Under the pieces are notes generated by a model. It was not told where the DNA came from. It saw only the letters and a program-made list of their open reading frames with translations, and ran no database searches. 64,000 nt of DNA, taken from the NCBI RefSeq assembly GCF_009711125.1, contig NZ_WMIB01000015.1:38278-102277 (forward strand), written 5' to 3'. Numbering within the stretch: the stretch's first letter is position 1; each line of letters begins with the position of its first letter. Position numbers and translations under genes: made by a program. Of the stretch, positions 23,876 through 32,089 are shown one piece after another. The stretch is from Metabacillus mangrovi (GTDB lineage Bacteria > Bacillota > Bacilli > Bacillales > Bacillaceae).

Positions 23876-25564
23876 CTAACCAAGATGTTTTTTCAAAGTT
23901 TCTCCTATCTGCTCATACGTCATGCTCAAGCAAGAAAAGCAGGATGCGCAATGAGCGAGGAGAAGATTAGTGCCTTCCGACTGTTCAAATTGGATTCCTT
24001 GGTATTGGACCAGGTTGTCGGCAAGGGTATAGAGAAGGCCGTTGTCTGCCTGTTCGCCCTTATAGTATTCATTAGCGAGACGGTAAAATTCGAGAAAAAT
24101 GCCTTCCAATGCCGGATGGCTATGGATTAATCTTTTATATAGGCGATCATCTAATGGCACTTCCATCACATAGGCGTTTTGAAAAATGACTTGAAGGACG
24201 TCACTCAATGGTGTAGATGTTTCAGCTATGACTGGGATTTCCCAACCCTTACATAGAGATGAAGGAGAATTGAATATTTGTGTATTTCTCAGTTTTTCAT
24301 TTTTAAAATGATACGTATAAATAATTTGTTCAGCACTCACATAACTGATTTCATACTCCATGACGTAATCCAGATCTGCGGCTGACAGAGAATCAACAAA
24401 TGCGCTGTCCGAAGTGTTGGAAATGACAAGGGATGTCCTTGGAATGGAATGAACGTACCCATCTTCGCTCATCATTCCATAGTAAGTGACATACACCGTC
24501 CCTGTTTCCTTAGGCAGACGATTCAGATTAAGCTCGTATCCCTCATCCGAAGTTGATTTGTATTCCTGTTCAGTAATGATGACCTGAATGTCCTTACCGC
24601 TGGCAGCTGGACGAGGAGTGTTGCCAGCAAAAGCAGGTGATATATTTTCAAGGGAGAACTGCCAACCGTAGTTATACATATTCCATTGATATTCCTGGAG
24701 TTTCTGAAGAATCTGGCCTTCAAAATGCGGCAAGATGCCATTTCCGACCAAAATCCCATGCAGGTGAGGGACGTTATGTTCCTCTTTATATTCTTCGATA
24801 TACGATTTCAGTTGTGAAATCACTTTAAGGTCAATGGGTCCTTTCTTTATTTCGACGATGGCGAGTTCTTTCGTTTTTATGTCTTCCATAAGCAAATCAA
24901 GGCGTCTGCCGCTTTTTTCAAAGACATATTGCCGTTCTTTTACAACAAGGTTTTCACCAAGAAGCGATGGGTTGTTATAAATTAATTCTTCTATATCATT
25001 CTCCAGCAGCAAAGGAATTTCTTCGCTGGCTAACTGCTTTTTCGGATTGCTGAAGCGTGTTTGGGGAGCAGAGAAAATAATCTCCTTCAGAGTATCTATC
25101 TGCTGTTCGCTGAGTAGGAACCAGCTACGGAACCTGGAAGCGAGAGAACCGGAAACAGTTGGATTGGAGTACGGATTAAAGGGAATTGCAAGTTTTTTCA
25201 ACAATGATTCATTCAACTCCAGGGGATTAACGAGCACAAAAGAATGAATGGGATGACCAAAGGCAATAGCTTCATCGGGGCTCTGCTGTCTGCGCTGCAA
25301 ATGGGGATTATGGTATTTGCTTTTAATGAGCGGGTTGCTTATGGCTTCGCCAATTGGCATGACGGTTTCTATTTCATAAAAAGCCGTTATGTACCGCTTA
25401 TGTCGGATGCTTGTATGAAAAAACAAATAATCCCCCTTCTTTACATACTGTAGCAGTTTTCTCCCATTTACTCCTTTATCCCCAAACGTAAACTCGGAGA
25501 ACAGTGGATCTTCTTCTCCATCATTCTTCTTCGGATCCACATAGGAAATAAGATAGCTTGCCAT
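23876..25564 (-). CDS. NucS/DUF91-type PD-(D/E)XK nuclease with N-terminal EVE-like domain
   Basis: ATG 25564 has AAAGGAG eight bases upstream; the upstream GTG overlaps that site. The 562 aa protein has three parts. Residues 1-155 resemble a PUA/EVE-like fold that binds modified bases (MASYLISYVDPKK, GDYLFFHTS; weak). Residues about 180-290 are a NucS-like nuclease core: IEELIYNNPSLLG, then Asp223 in RRLDLL and Glu238-x-Lys240 in VEIKKG, then QLKSYIEEYK. The last 260 residues are unrecognised. It stands alone with its own promoter. A modification-dependent defence nuclease or a repair enzyme are both possible. Confidence 0.7.
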   Translation of the reverse strand: MASYLISYVDPKKNDGEEDPLFSEFTFGDKGVNGRKLLQYVKKGDYLFFHTSIRHKRYITAFYEIETVMPIGEAISNPLIKSKYHNPHLQRRQQSPDEAIAFGHPIHSFVLVNPLELNESLLKKLAIPFNPYSNPTVSGSLASRFRSWFLLSEQQIDTLKEIIFSAPQTRFSNPKKQLASEEIPLLLENDIEELIYNNPSLLGENLVVKERQYVFEKSGRRLDLLMEDIKTKELAIVEIKKGPIDLKVISQLKSYIEEYKEEHNVPHLHGILVGNGILPHFEGQILQKLQEYQWNMYNYGWQFSLENISPAFAGNTPRPAASGKDIQVIITEQEYKSTSDEGYELNLNRLPKETGTVYVTYYGMMSEDGYVHSIPRTSLVISNTSDSAFVDSLSAADLDYVMEYEISYVSAEQIIYTYHFKNEKLRNTQIFNSPSSLCKGWEIPVIAETSTPLSDVLQVIFQNAYVMEVPLDDRLYKRLIHSHPALEGIFLEFYRLANEYYKGEQADNGLLYTLADNLVQYQGIQFEQSEGTNLLLAHCASCFSCLSMTYEQIGETLKKHLG

Positions 25565-25668
25565 AGTAATCACTCCTTTAAATTTACTATAATAAGGGAA
25601 TTATAGCATGTACAGGAAAAGGGAGGGGGCTAATTCCTCAATACGTACTTGGAAATTAAAGAGTTACC

Positions 25669-25889
25669 CTAACTCTTTTTGGAGTAAGCTTGAATGATTA
25701 CCCTTACAGAATGCGTAACTGTTTCTAACCGGTCGGATGAAAGTTCAACATTGTGAATGATCAAATCGAGAATGTTGTTCTTTACTGCATTGGAGTGACG
25801 GAGAGCAGAAGCCTCACAGAAAGATTTAATGGATTCTGTAGAATACTTGAAGATGTTTTCAAACAAGCTATCTTCGTATTTTTTTCCAT
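25669..25889 (-). pseudogene. Small helical protein gene with frameshift in an A7 run
   Basis: On the minus strand AAGGAGAAGAGT precedes ATG 25889, but the reading frame shifts after a run of seven A residues (T7 at 25879-25885 on the plus strand). One extra A would give a continuous ~74 aa helical protein beginning MEKKYEDSLFENIFKYS. As written, translation from ATG ends after a few dozen residues in the wrong frame. It may be a real mutation, a sequencing slip or a slippage-controlled gene. No family recognised. Confidence 0.5.
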
Positions 25890-26090
25890 ACTCTTCTCCT
25901 TTTGATTAGTGTATAGAAGATTGAAACGACGCTGAACCAACATATATAAAAGCTTGGCAAAAGCACTATTCTTTTCTTTATACTTTTTCTCCCAAATAAA
26001 TGATTGAAGTAGAGAAAATCGTATGCTACTATTTACTTAATCGAATTTCTTCAGATTTTATGTTTTTAATTTTTTTAGTTTTTTTTTCTG

Positions 26091-26121
26091 GTGCGATGAA
26101 CCGAACATCGCATCTTTTTTT
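26091..26121 (+). terminator. Rho-independent terminator
   Basis: TGCGATG/CATCGCA stem around AACCGAA, followed by a seven-T run. No gene upstream on this strand can be supported; 25890-26168 is otherwise AT-rich and empty. Confidence 0.75.
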
Positions 26122-26168
26122 ATCTTTAAAAACCTGTTGTCACCTGATGATAATTGTCTTCCGTTTGA

Positions 26169-26519
26169 TTTCATTATTCAGGGAGAATCTATCAGCTGGG
26201 AAAACCATTTGTTAGATTTAGTTTTGACCCTGATTACTATTTCACTGATGAGGAAGAAGAGCTGATAAAACTAACATTTACCGACTGTATAAAAGCCGTT
26301 TTCTCGGTAACGAGTAACTTATTGACTGTTCCCGAAGAAGAAAAACAGGCATACAGTATGAGCTGGTATACAATCCAGCATTATAGACTGTTAAAGAATA
26401 GTGAATGGGTGACAAGATATAAACAGCAAGGATTGCTGCACCTTAAAATTTTTACTGCCGATCATGAGAAGGCTTGGTTATCGGTTATCAGTAAAGGAAT
26501 TTTAGCTGAGCGAGTATAA
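26169..26519 (+). pseudogene. N-terminally truncated gene of unknown function
   Basis: An open frame follows a TGA at 26166-26168 and encodes about 116 residues with normal protein composition (KPFVRFSFDPDYYFTDEEEEL, MSWYTIQHYRLLKNSEWVTRY, WLSVISKGILAERV), but it has no start codon or ribosome site before an internal ATG at about 26358. It appears to be the C-terminal part of a larger gene. No family recognised. A hairpin AAGCTCC...GGAGCTT at 26553-26583 follows. Confidence 0.45.
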
Positions 26520-26668
26520 ACTGCAGATTGGTTTGAAATCCATAGTGTAAAAAAGCTCCCCAAAGGGAAAATCTGCGGAGCTTGATAAATGATTAAGAGA
26601 TCAATGCGATAGGGGGAATACCAGTTGATGCTAATTAGAAAGCAATAGATACGATTCCTTCTTCCTTG

Positions 26669-27649
26669 TCACTTCCCCTCCATATCCGCCTCATGAAGAA
26701 TCAAAAGCTTCTCAAATGCGTCTTCTCCCATCAGCTGTCTGACTTCTTTCATTTTCTTTTCGGAGGCGTTCATGGGGATCATGTGCATTTGGATGAGGCC
26801 GGTTGTCAGGTGGATGAATGGCTGGCCGTATCCGAGTTTTGTGAGCCAGTAGACGGCCAGCTGGGAGGAGACGTATTCATGGCCGATGAAGCTTGCGTAT
26901 CTGGTTGGTTCGCCTTTGAAGTTGATAAAAGACTTGCAGAAGCCTTTTCCGAGATCATGAAACAGGGCGGCCCACAGCATTTGCAGTTTGTCTGCGCCTT
27001 CGTATTCATCCAGGATCTTTTTCCAGACGTGAAAGGTGTGCCTGCTGATGGAGAAGCTGTGGTAGGACGAGTCCTGAGGCACATTGAAGATGGATTGAAA
27101 GTCTGGAATATGGATTTGCAGTTCGCTGAAAAGCAGATCATGCTCCCGGTCGGCAGTGATGAGATTTAACAGGCTTTCTCTGGAGTCCGCCGTGTTCGTT
27201 TCACTTGAAACCATGATGACCTCGTTCCAGCCCTCATTCACGAAAGGAATCTGCATCGCTTTGTACATTTTATCAATAACGGTCTTGGACACTTTTCTTT
27301 CGCGCTGATTATTGCGCTGCAGCACGGTCTCATAGTGCTCATTCACGTAGTAAGCATGTTTCACTTCGCATTTAATTACATGGTTGATCAGGTGTTTCCG
27401 GCGCTTGCGGTTTGTGTTGGTGGCGTCATAGATGACATTCCCGCCATCCGCCAAGTGCAGGTTGATCCTTTTGTGCAATTCTTCGAAAATGAAATCGTTT
27501 CTGCTCTGATCCTGGACATCCCCGAGCAGTTCTTCTCTAAGCAGGTCGGACGAGAAGACCACCGCATCGATTTCTTTTGCCAGCTTTTCGGCATAGGTCG
27601 ATTTCCCGCTGCCGGGCAGACCGATCATCATATTAAAGGAGGGCATCAT
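26669..27649 (-). CDS. Polynucleotide kinase-like AAA protein fused to HD phosphohydrolase
   Basis: A 326 aa two-domain protein. Residues 1-150 form a P-loop kinase (GLPGSGKST at 10-18, SSDLLREELLG, DATNTNRKRR) like T4 polynucleotide kinase. Residues ~190-300 form an HD domain (SISRHTFHVWKKIL, LWAALFHDLGKG, HEYVSSQLAVYWLTKLG). The predicted role is to end-heal broken RNA: 5' phosphorylation by the kinase and 2',3'-cyclic or 3' phosphate removal by HD, replacing the HAD phosphatase of T4 Pnkp. It overlaps the RNA ligase gene by four bases, so healing and sealing are coexpressed. Catalytic residues look intact. Confidence 0.85.
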   Translation of the reverse strand: MMPSFNMMIGLPGSGKSTYAEKLAKEIDAVVFSSDLLREELLGDVQDQSRNDFIFEELHKRINLHLADGGNVIYDATNTNRKRRKHLINHVIKCEVKHAYYVNEHYETVLQRNNQRERKVSKTVIDKMYKAMQIPFVNEGWNEVIMVSSETNTADSRESLLNLITADREHDLLFSELQIHIPDFQSIFNVPQDSSYHSFSISRHTFHVWKKILDEYEGADKLQMLWAALFHDLGKGFCKSFINFKGEPTRYASFIGHEYVSSQLAVYWLTKLGYGQPFIHLTTGLIQMHMIPMNASEKKMKEVRQLMGEDAFEKLLILHEADMEGK

Positions 27650-28713
27650 TCCACCTCCCCGATGTACTGTACGTAATTTTTGTAGATATGCTCTCTTACG
27701 GCATCGTCTTTTAATTTTCCATCTGCTTTTTTGTATACTAAATATTTTAATTCGTTCGGCACATTCTGATTAACATACAGGGCGAACGATTTCCGGTCGG
27801 AAGAATGCTCATCCGCCGCTGAAAAATGATGCGTGACCACGGCCGTTAAGTCCTTCGAATGGCCATCAAGCCTCGTCTTGAATCCTTCTATTTCTTCACG
27901 GAATTCCTCAGGCATTTTAAGGATCAATTCTTCTATTTTTCCGCTCGCCCAGTACTCTGTTTTCAATTTGTCTGATAACCCATACGCGATTTTGTGGATG
28001 TCCAGATAGCTGCTGCCTTTAATTTTCAGCCTCATGCCATTCGGCCATCTAAGAACCCAGCCTTCGCTGTTATGATCAATGGTGTCTTTCAATTTGATTG
28101 CTTCTTCTACCGTCAGCTTGATCTGTTCGGTGACCTGCATCCCGAGTTCTTTCCCGAGCTCCTGCAGCTCGGTATGGCTGTAGTCATGGCCGGTGAACCG
28201 GTTAATGGCCCCAATGATAATCAAATCCGACATGCCGTTGTAATTGACAACCACCCTTGTAGAGGAGTGGATAATTTCTACTAAAAGCGTGATTTCATTT
28301 GGGACCTGCACGTGAGAATAGTTTTGATCCCAGATCACTTGAGCCGCTTTCGCCTGCTCGGATTCAAAGGAACCCCTCGTGGACCAGTACAATTTACCGT
28401 TGATTCGGTAGCAAATGCCTAAAGAACCATCATGTTTAATAGTGAATTCCGGCATTTCTGAAAATGGAATCGCAGCCTCTAATTCCGGCATCTCTCCATG
28501 GTTAAAAAACTTCGGGAACGGCCTTGCCAGTACTTCGCCTGTTGACTCATCCAAAATTAACCCTCTGCATTGCAACGTAACCTCATTCCAGCGTTTTTCG
28601 TATGTAGCATGATCGGTATAGTTAAGGATGACGATATGCGGATGCTCCGGATGGAGCCTTCTGTTAATAAACTTGCCCTCAACTTCTGGCATATATTGTT
28701 CTTTTGTAAACAC
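27646..28713 (-). CDS. T4 Rnl1-like RNA ligase
   Basis: GTG 28713 has AAAGGAGAG six bases upstream. The 355 aa protein carries the nucleotidyltransferase motifs of RNA ligases: motif I KHDGSL with Lys93 as the AMP acceptor, a RGLILDE segment before it, motif III/IIIa near LLVEIIHS (Glu146), motif IV EGWVLRW (217-223) and motif V RLKIKG (228-233). The C-terminal ~115 residues are helical. It seals 3'-OH/5'-phosphate RNA ends using ATP. Together with the kinase/HD partner downstream it forms a two-gene RNA repair operon, possibly guarding tRNA against toxin or phage-triggered cleavage. Confidence 0.88.
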   Translation of the reverse strand: MFTKEQYMPEVEGKFINRRLHPEHPHIVILNYTDHATYEKRWNEVTLQCRGLILDESTGEVLARPFPKFFNHGEMPELEAAIPFSEMPEFTIKHDGSLGICYRINGKLYWSTRGSFESEQAKAAQVIWDQNYSHVQVPNEITLLVEIIHSSTRVVVNYNGMSDLIIIGAINRFTGHDYSHTELQELGKELGMQVTEQIKLTVEEAIKLKDTIDHNSEGWVLRWPNGMRLKIKGSSYLDIHKIAYGLSDKLKTEYWASGKIEELILKMPEEFREEIEGFKTRLDGHSKDLTAVVTHHFSAADEHSSDRKSFALYVNQNVPNELKYLVYKKADGKLKDDAVREHIYKNYVQYIGEVE

Positions 28714-28867
28714 GGTGATCTCTCCTTTTCCTTATTTTACTATATAAAGCAGGGAATCTCTTTTTCTTTTTTGACCAAATAATGAGGTCTGACCTTCTGT
28801 TAATCTATGTAAATAGAATGAAGAATAAGTATAATTATGGAAAAGGGTTTTAAAGGGGGCACATTCT

Positions 28868-29683
28868 GTGAAAATACAATATTTGTCCGGATTCATTTTT
28901 TCCATAGGATTAACCGTTCTGCTAACCGGATGCAGTGATAAGCCCGCGAGCGAAGCATCGGTTCATTCCGGGGAGAAGGAGACAGAGGAAAAAGCGGGCA
29001 AGGAAACACCTGCGAAAAATGAGTCCAAGAAAGAGAATTCAAAGCTGGAGGAAGACAGTACGAAAAAGCAACAGCCTGATGATGCAGCGCTGAAAACTGA
29101 ACAGAGCGAGGCCAAAAATCCGGAATCGGTCGAAAACGTGCCGGATGAAGTCGAGCTTCAGAATGGCGAGAATGAGCAGCCGATTGAAACAGAGCCTGAA
29201 TCAGACTGGAGTGAGGCAGATGTGAAAAAATTGCCTCCCGGTGCCGAAGAAGTGATGGTGGTCCGGGTCATCAGCGGGGATACGGTGGAAGTGCTCGGGG
29301 AGAAGGGGAAGGAAACCGTAAGGCTGCTGCTGGCAGACACACCCTCTGATCCATCACAGGACAGCATGTTCGGCTATCAGGCTGCTGCCTTCACCAAAAT
29401 GTCGATCGATGGACAGATGGTTTTCCTGGAACGCGGCGAGGGATACATTGAAGGCCAAAAACCAACACTCGGTTACATCTGGCTGAAACAATCGGATCCG
29501 GTAAACTTCAATAAACTCCTTCTAAGCAGCGGATATGCAAGGATGGTGCCATCTGAGCGAAATCCAAAATATGAAACCGAATTCCGTAAAGCCGAAGCAG
29601 AGGCGAAGCTTGCAAAGAGAGGGATCTGGGAGATGGAGGGGTATGTGACGGAGGAGGGGTTTGATTCGTCAGTTGTGGAGTAG
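28868..29683 (+). CDS. Lipoprotein with SNase-like domain lacking key catalytic residues
   Basis: GTG 28868 follows AAGGGGG. The lipobox LLTGC places Cys at about residue 22, followed by a long charged, Glu/Lys-rich spacer (25-125) and a staphylococcal-nuclease-like fold (about 130-262: VVRVISGDTVEVL, VRLLLADTP, GYIWL, NKLLLSSGYARM, AEAEAKLAKRGIWE). The Asp and first Arg of the SNase site are kept, but DTPE has become DTPS and the YGR arginine is replaced (QKPTLGY). It is exported and membrane-anchored; nuclease activity is doubtful and a nucleic-acid-binding role is possible. Confidence 0.8.
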   Translation: MKIQYLSGFIFSIGLTVLLTGCSDKPASEASVHSGEKETEEKAGKETPAKNESKKENSKLEEDSTKKQQPDDAALKTEQSEAKNPESVENVPDEVELQNGENEQPIETEPESDWSEADVKKLPPGAEEVMVVRVISGDTVEVLGEKGKETVRLLLADTPSDPSQDSMFGYQAAAFTKMSIDGQMVFLERGEGYIEGQKPTLGYIWLKQSDPVNFNKLLLSSGYARMVPSERNPKYETEFRKAEAEAKLAKRGIWEMEGYVTEEGFDSSVVE

Positions 29684-29726
29684 GGGCTGAGAAAGGCTCC
29701 TAAATTAAATGGGAAGAAAACTCCCA

Positions 29727-30611
29727 TCAATCCTGCCCATTCTTCCGCAGTGATACCACCACCAATTCCGGCTGATTTCCGGCACGGACCGGGATCACAC
29801 TGTTGCCGAGCCCTCTGCTGATGACCATCGTGGTATCCTTTGAAGTATGCTTTCCGACTGTCAGCTTCGGCAGCAGCCCTTGATTTGGAGCGATGAGCCC
29901 GCCGATGAAGGGGAGCCGTACCTGCCCGCCGTGGGCGTGGCCGGAGAACACTAAATCAACATTGTACTTTGCATAAACCTGCAGCAGCTCAGGGCGGTGC
30001 GAAAGCAAAATCGTGTAATCCGATTTCTCCTCTCCGCCGGCAAGCCTGATTCCTTTCTCAGCCACAGCTGGTTCATTATAGCCTCCGCTCTCTGCTGCGG
30101 GATCATCGATTCCCATCAGGCGAACAGAGTCAGGCCCTTTCGATAACTCCACCGCTTCATTCCGTAAAACGATGACTCCTGCTTTCTTCAATTTCTTCTC
30201 CAAGCTGCTGTATTTCCCCGACAGCCACTCGTGGTTGCCCGTCACAAAATAAACAGGGGCAATGCTCCTGCTTTTCCTGGCGAGAGTAACCGCTTCATCT
30301 TCGCTATAGCGTTTGCTGTCCACCAGATCTCCGGTAAAAACGATGACATCCGGCTTAATCCGTGTCATTTTTTCAGTCAGGTTCACCTGATCTTCGCTAA
30401 ATGATTTGTTATGCAGATCAGAAACCTGCAGAATTTTATAGCCGCTGAATGCTTCGGGAATCTTCCGGGAGCTGACCTCAATCTGGGTAACGGTCACCCC
30501 ATTGTTTTGTATGTAAAAGTAAGCCGCTAATACAAGGAAAAAAGCGAATGCAGCAGTGGCTTTCCGCTTGATGGATGGGGCTTTTTTTGTTTTTTGGATT
30601 GGAGCTGGCAT
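29727..30611 (-). CDS. Membrane-anchored metallophosphoesterase (YkuE-like)
   Basis: ATG 30611 (MPAPIQ) lies nine bases after GGAGG; the first ATG overlaps that site. The 294 aa protein has an N-terminal transmembrane anchor (about 18-38) and a complete calcineurin-like domain: SDLHNKSF, FTGDLVDS, GNHEW, LLSHRPEL and SGHAHGGQ, all metal ligands present. The LIAPNQGLLPKLTVG insertion is typical of YkuE/LpxH-like wall or lipid-linked phosphoesterases. Active site on the outer face. Monocistronic. Confidence 0.88.
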   Translation of the reverse strand: MPAPIQKTKKAPSIKRKATAAFAFFLVLAAYFYIQNNGVTVTQIEVSSRKIPEAFSGYKILQVSDLHNKSFSEDQVNLTEKMTRIKPDVIVFTGDLVDSKRYSEDEAVTLARKSRSIAPVYFVTGNHEWLSGKYSSLEKKLKKAGVIVLRNEAVELSKGPDSVRLMGIDDPAAESGGYNEPAVAEKGIRLAGGEEKSDYTILLSHRPELLQVYAKYNVDLVFSGHAHGGQVRLPFIGGLIAPNQGLLPKLTVGKHTSKDTTMVISRGLGNSVIPVRAGNQPELVVVSLRKNGQD

Positions 30612-30739
30612 ATGATTCATCCTCCACAAAAAAGCATAATCTATTTGAAGGATAATACAGTTTGATGGAAAGGGATAGGGGATTGGTGGTATTGTGATAG
30701 AAGATTTTGGAAAGGTATAAGATGTTATGCCTTAAAACC

Positions 30740-30776
30740 AAAAAGGAATCCGTCCGAAGGCAGATTCCTTTTTGCT
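30740..30776 (-). terminator. Terminator of the nagZ operon
   Basis: AAAAAGGAATC pairs with GATTCCTTTTT around CGTCCGAAGGCA. Confidence 0.85.
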
Positions 30777-32089
30777 TATTTCTTTATATATTGTTCAATG
30801 GCATCTGAGCTTTCTTTGCTTCCTACAACCTTCTCAGCTTCTTGCGGATCGGCCTGAGCAGGCTTTGTATGTGCCAGCTTATGGCTGATGATCCTCAGCA
30901 CAGACTTATCGATTCTTTCTTCAGAGATCTCTCCTGTCTTTACCGCTTTCACCAGGCGGTCGTACATCTCGGTTTGATTTTTGTAATCATGGCAGACGAG
31001 AAGGAGGTCGACACCTGCTTTGATCGCTTCAACACCCATGTCGCTATAGGAATAATATTTATTCACAGCGCCCATTTCCATATCATCCGTAACGACAATC
31101 CCGTTATATCCAAGCTTTTGACGAAGAAGATCAGTGATGATCGGCTTCGAGAGGCTTGCCGGCTTATCCTGATCGTAGGCAGGATATTTAATATGGGTCA
31201 CCATAACAAAATACTGGGAGGATGGACTGTTTTGAATCATCTCTTTGAATGGATACAGATCAGAGCCTTCAAGTTCAGACTGTCCAGCTTGGACAGAAGA
31301 GGTATCTTTGTGCGGATCGACCTTGCTTCGTCCATGTCCGGGAAAATGTTTAAGTGCTCCTGTTATATTTGATACATTCAGCCCTGCTACCGCTTCCTTG
31401 CTTAGCTGATAGGTCTTCTCAGGGTCGGTTCCGAGTGACCGGCTGTTTGTGGAAGACAGATCCAGTACAGGCGCGAAGTTCACATTGATCCCCATCGCCT
31501 TTAACTCTCTTCCATTGATCCGCGCAGTTTCCCTTACGGCCTGAGAGGACCCGATTTTACCTAGCTCCTGCTGGGAGGGGAGTGGAGACACCTGGTCCTT
31601 CATTCTCGTAACAGATCCGCCTTCCTGATCCACTGCGATCATGAGCGGCAAGGTGTGCCCGCTGCTTTTTGCAGAAAGCTGAAGAGAATTGCTCAGCTTG
31701 GCGACCTGTCCGGGAGAAGACATATTCCGGTCAAAGTATATGATCCCTCCGACTTTCCTATTTTCAATGAACTCTGCCGCATTTTTGTTTTTCTCCGTAC
31801 CATGGAAGCCAACCATCATCAGCTGGCCGACTTTTTCCTCAATCGTCATATCGGCAAGAAGTTCTTTTGCGTTTTCAGCGCCCGATGATTTCGGAGTGGA
31901 GGGATCCACAGCAGGTGTTTCTTTAGAGACAGGCATATTTTTATCTGCCGGCACCTTCTCGGTCTTCACATGTTCTTCAGCAGGGACATCGCCGCTGCTG
32001 CTTTGCTGATTTATTACCAGCAGGCTGATAAGCAATGCAGCAGAAAGACAGACAATAAAAACGATCCAACTCTTTTTTCGATTCATCAT
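30776..32089 (-). CDS. nagZ: Exported GH3 beta-N-acetylhexosaminidase
   Basis: A 437 aa protein with an N-terminal signal anchor (8-28), a low-complexity linker and a GH3 domain: MTIEEKVGQLMMVGF, PLMIAVDQEGGSVTRM, ALKHFPGHG with the catalytic His/Asp loop and VVTDDMEMGAV carrying the nucleophile Asp. It releases N-acetylglucosamine from muropeptides outside the membrane, as B. subtilis NagZ (YbbD) does in cell-wall recovery. Unlike the B. subtilis operon, its partner here (4 bp overlap) is a zinc-ribbon TcaA-like protein, not an amidase. Confidence 0.9.
   Translation of the reverse strand: MMNRKKSWIVFIVCLSAALLISLLVINQQSSSGDVPAEEHVKTEKVPADKNMPVSKETPAVDPSTPKSSGAENAKELLADMTIEEKVGQLMMVGFHGTEKNKNAAEFIENRKVGGIIYFDRNMSSPGQVAKLSNSLQLSAKSSGHTLPLMIAVDQEGGSVTRMKDQVSPLPSQQELGKIGSSQAVRETARINGRELKAMGINVNFAPVLDLSSTNSRSLGTDPEKTYQLSKEAVAGLNVSNITGALKHFPGHGRSKVDPHKDTSSVQAGQSELEGSDLYPFKEMIQNSPSSQYFVMVTHIKYPAYDQDKPASLSKPIITDLLRQKLGYNGIVVTDDMEMGAVNKYYSYSDMGVEAIKAGVDLLLVCHDYKNQTEMYDRLVKAVKTGEISEERIDKSVLRIISHKLAHTKPAQADPQEAEKVVGSKESSDAIEQYIKK

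Noticed and set aside
26666..27169. 167-aa plus-strand frame
   Set aside because: Antisense to the kinase/HD gene.
26669..28713. RNA repair pair as a T4-like prophage remnant
   Set aside because: No phage structural or replication genes nearby and the HD domain differs from phage Pnkp.
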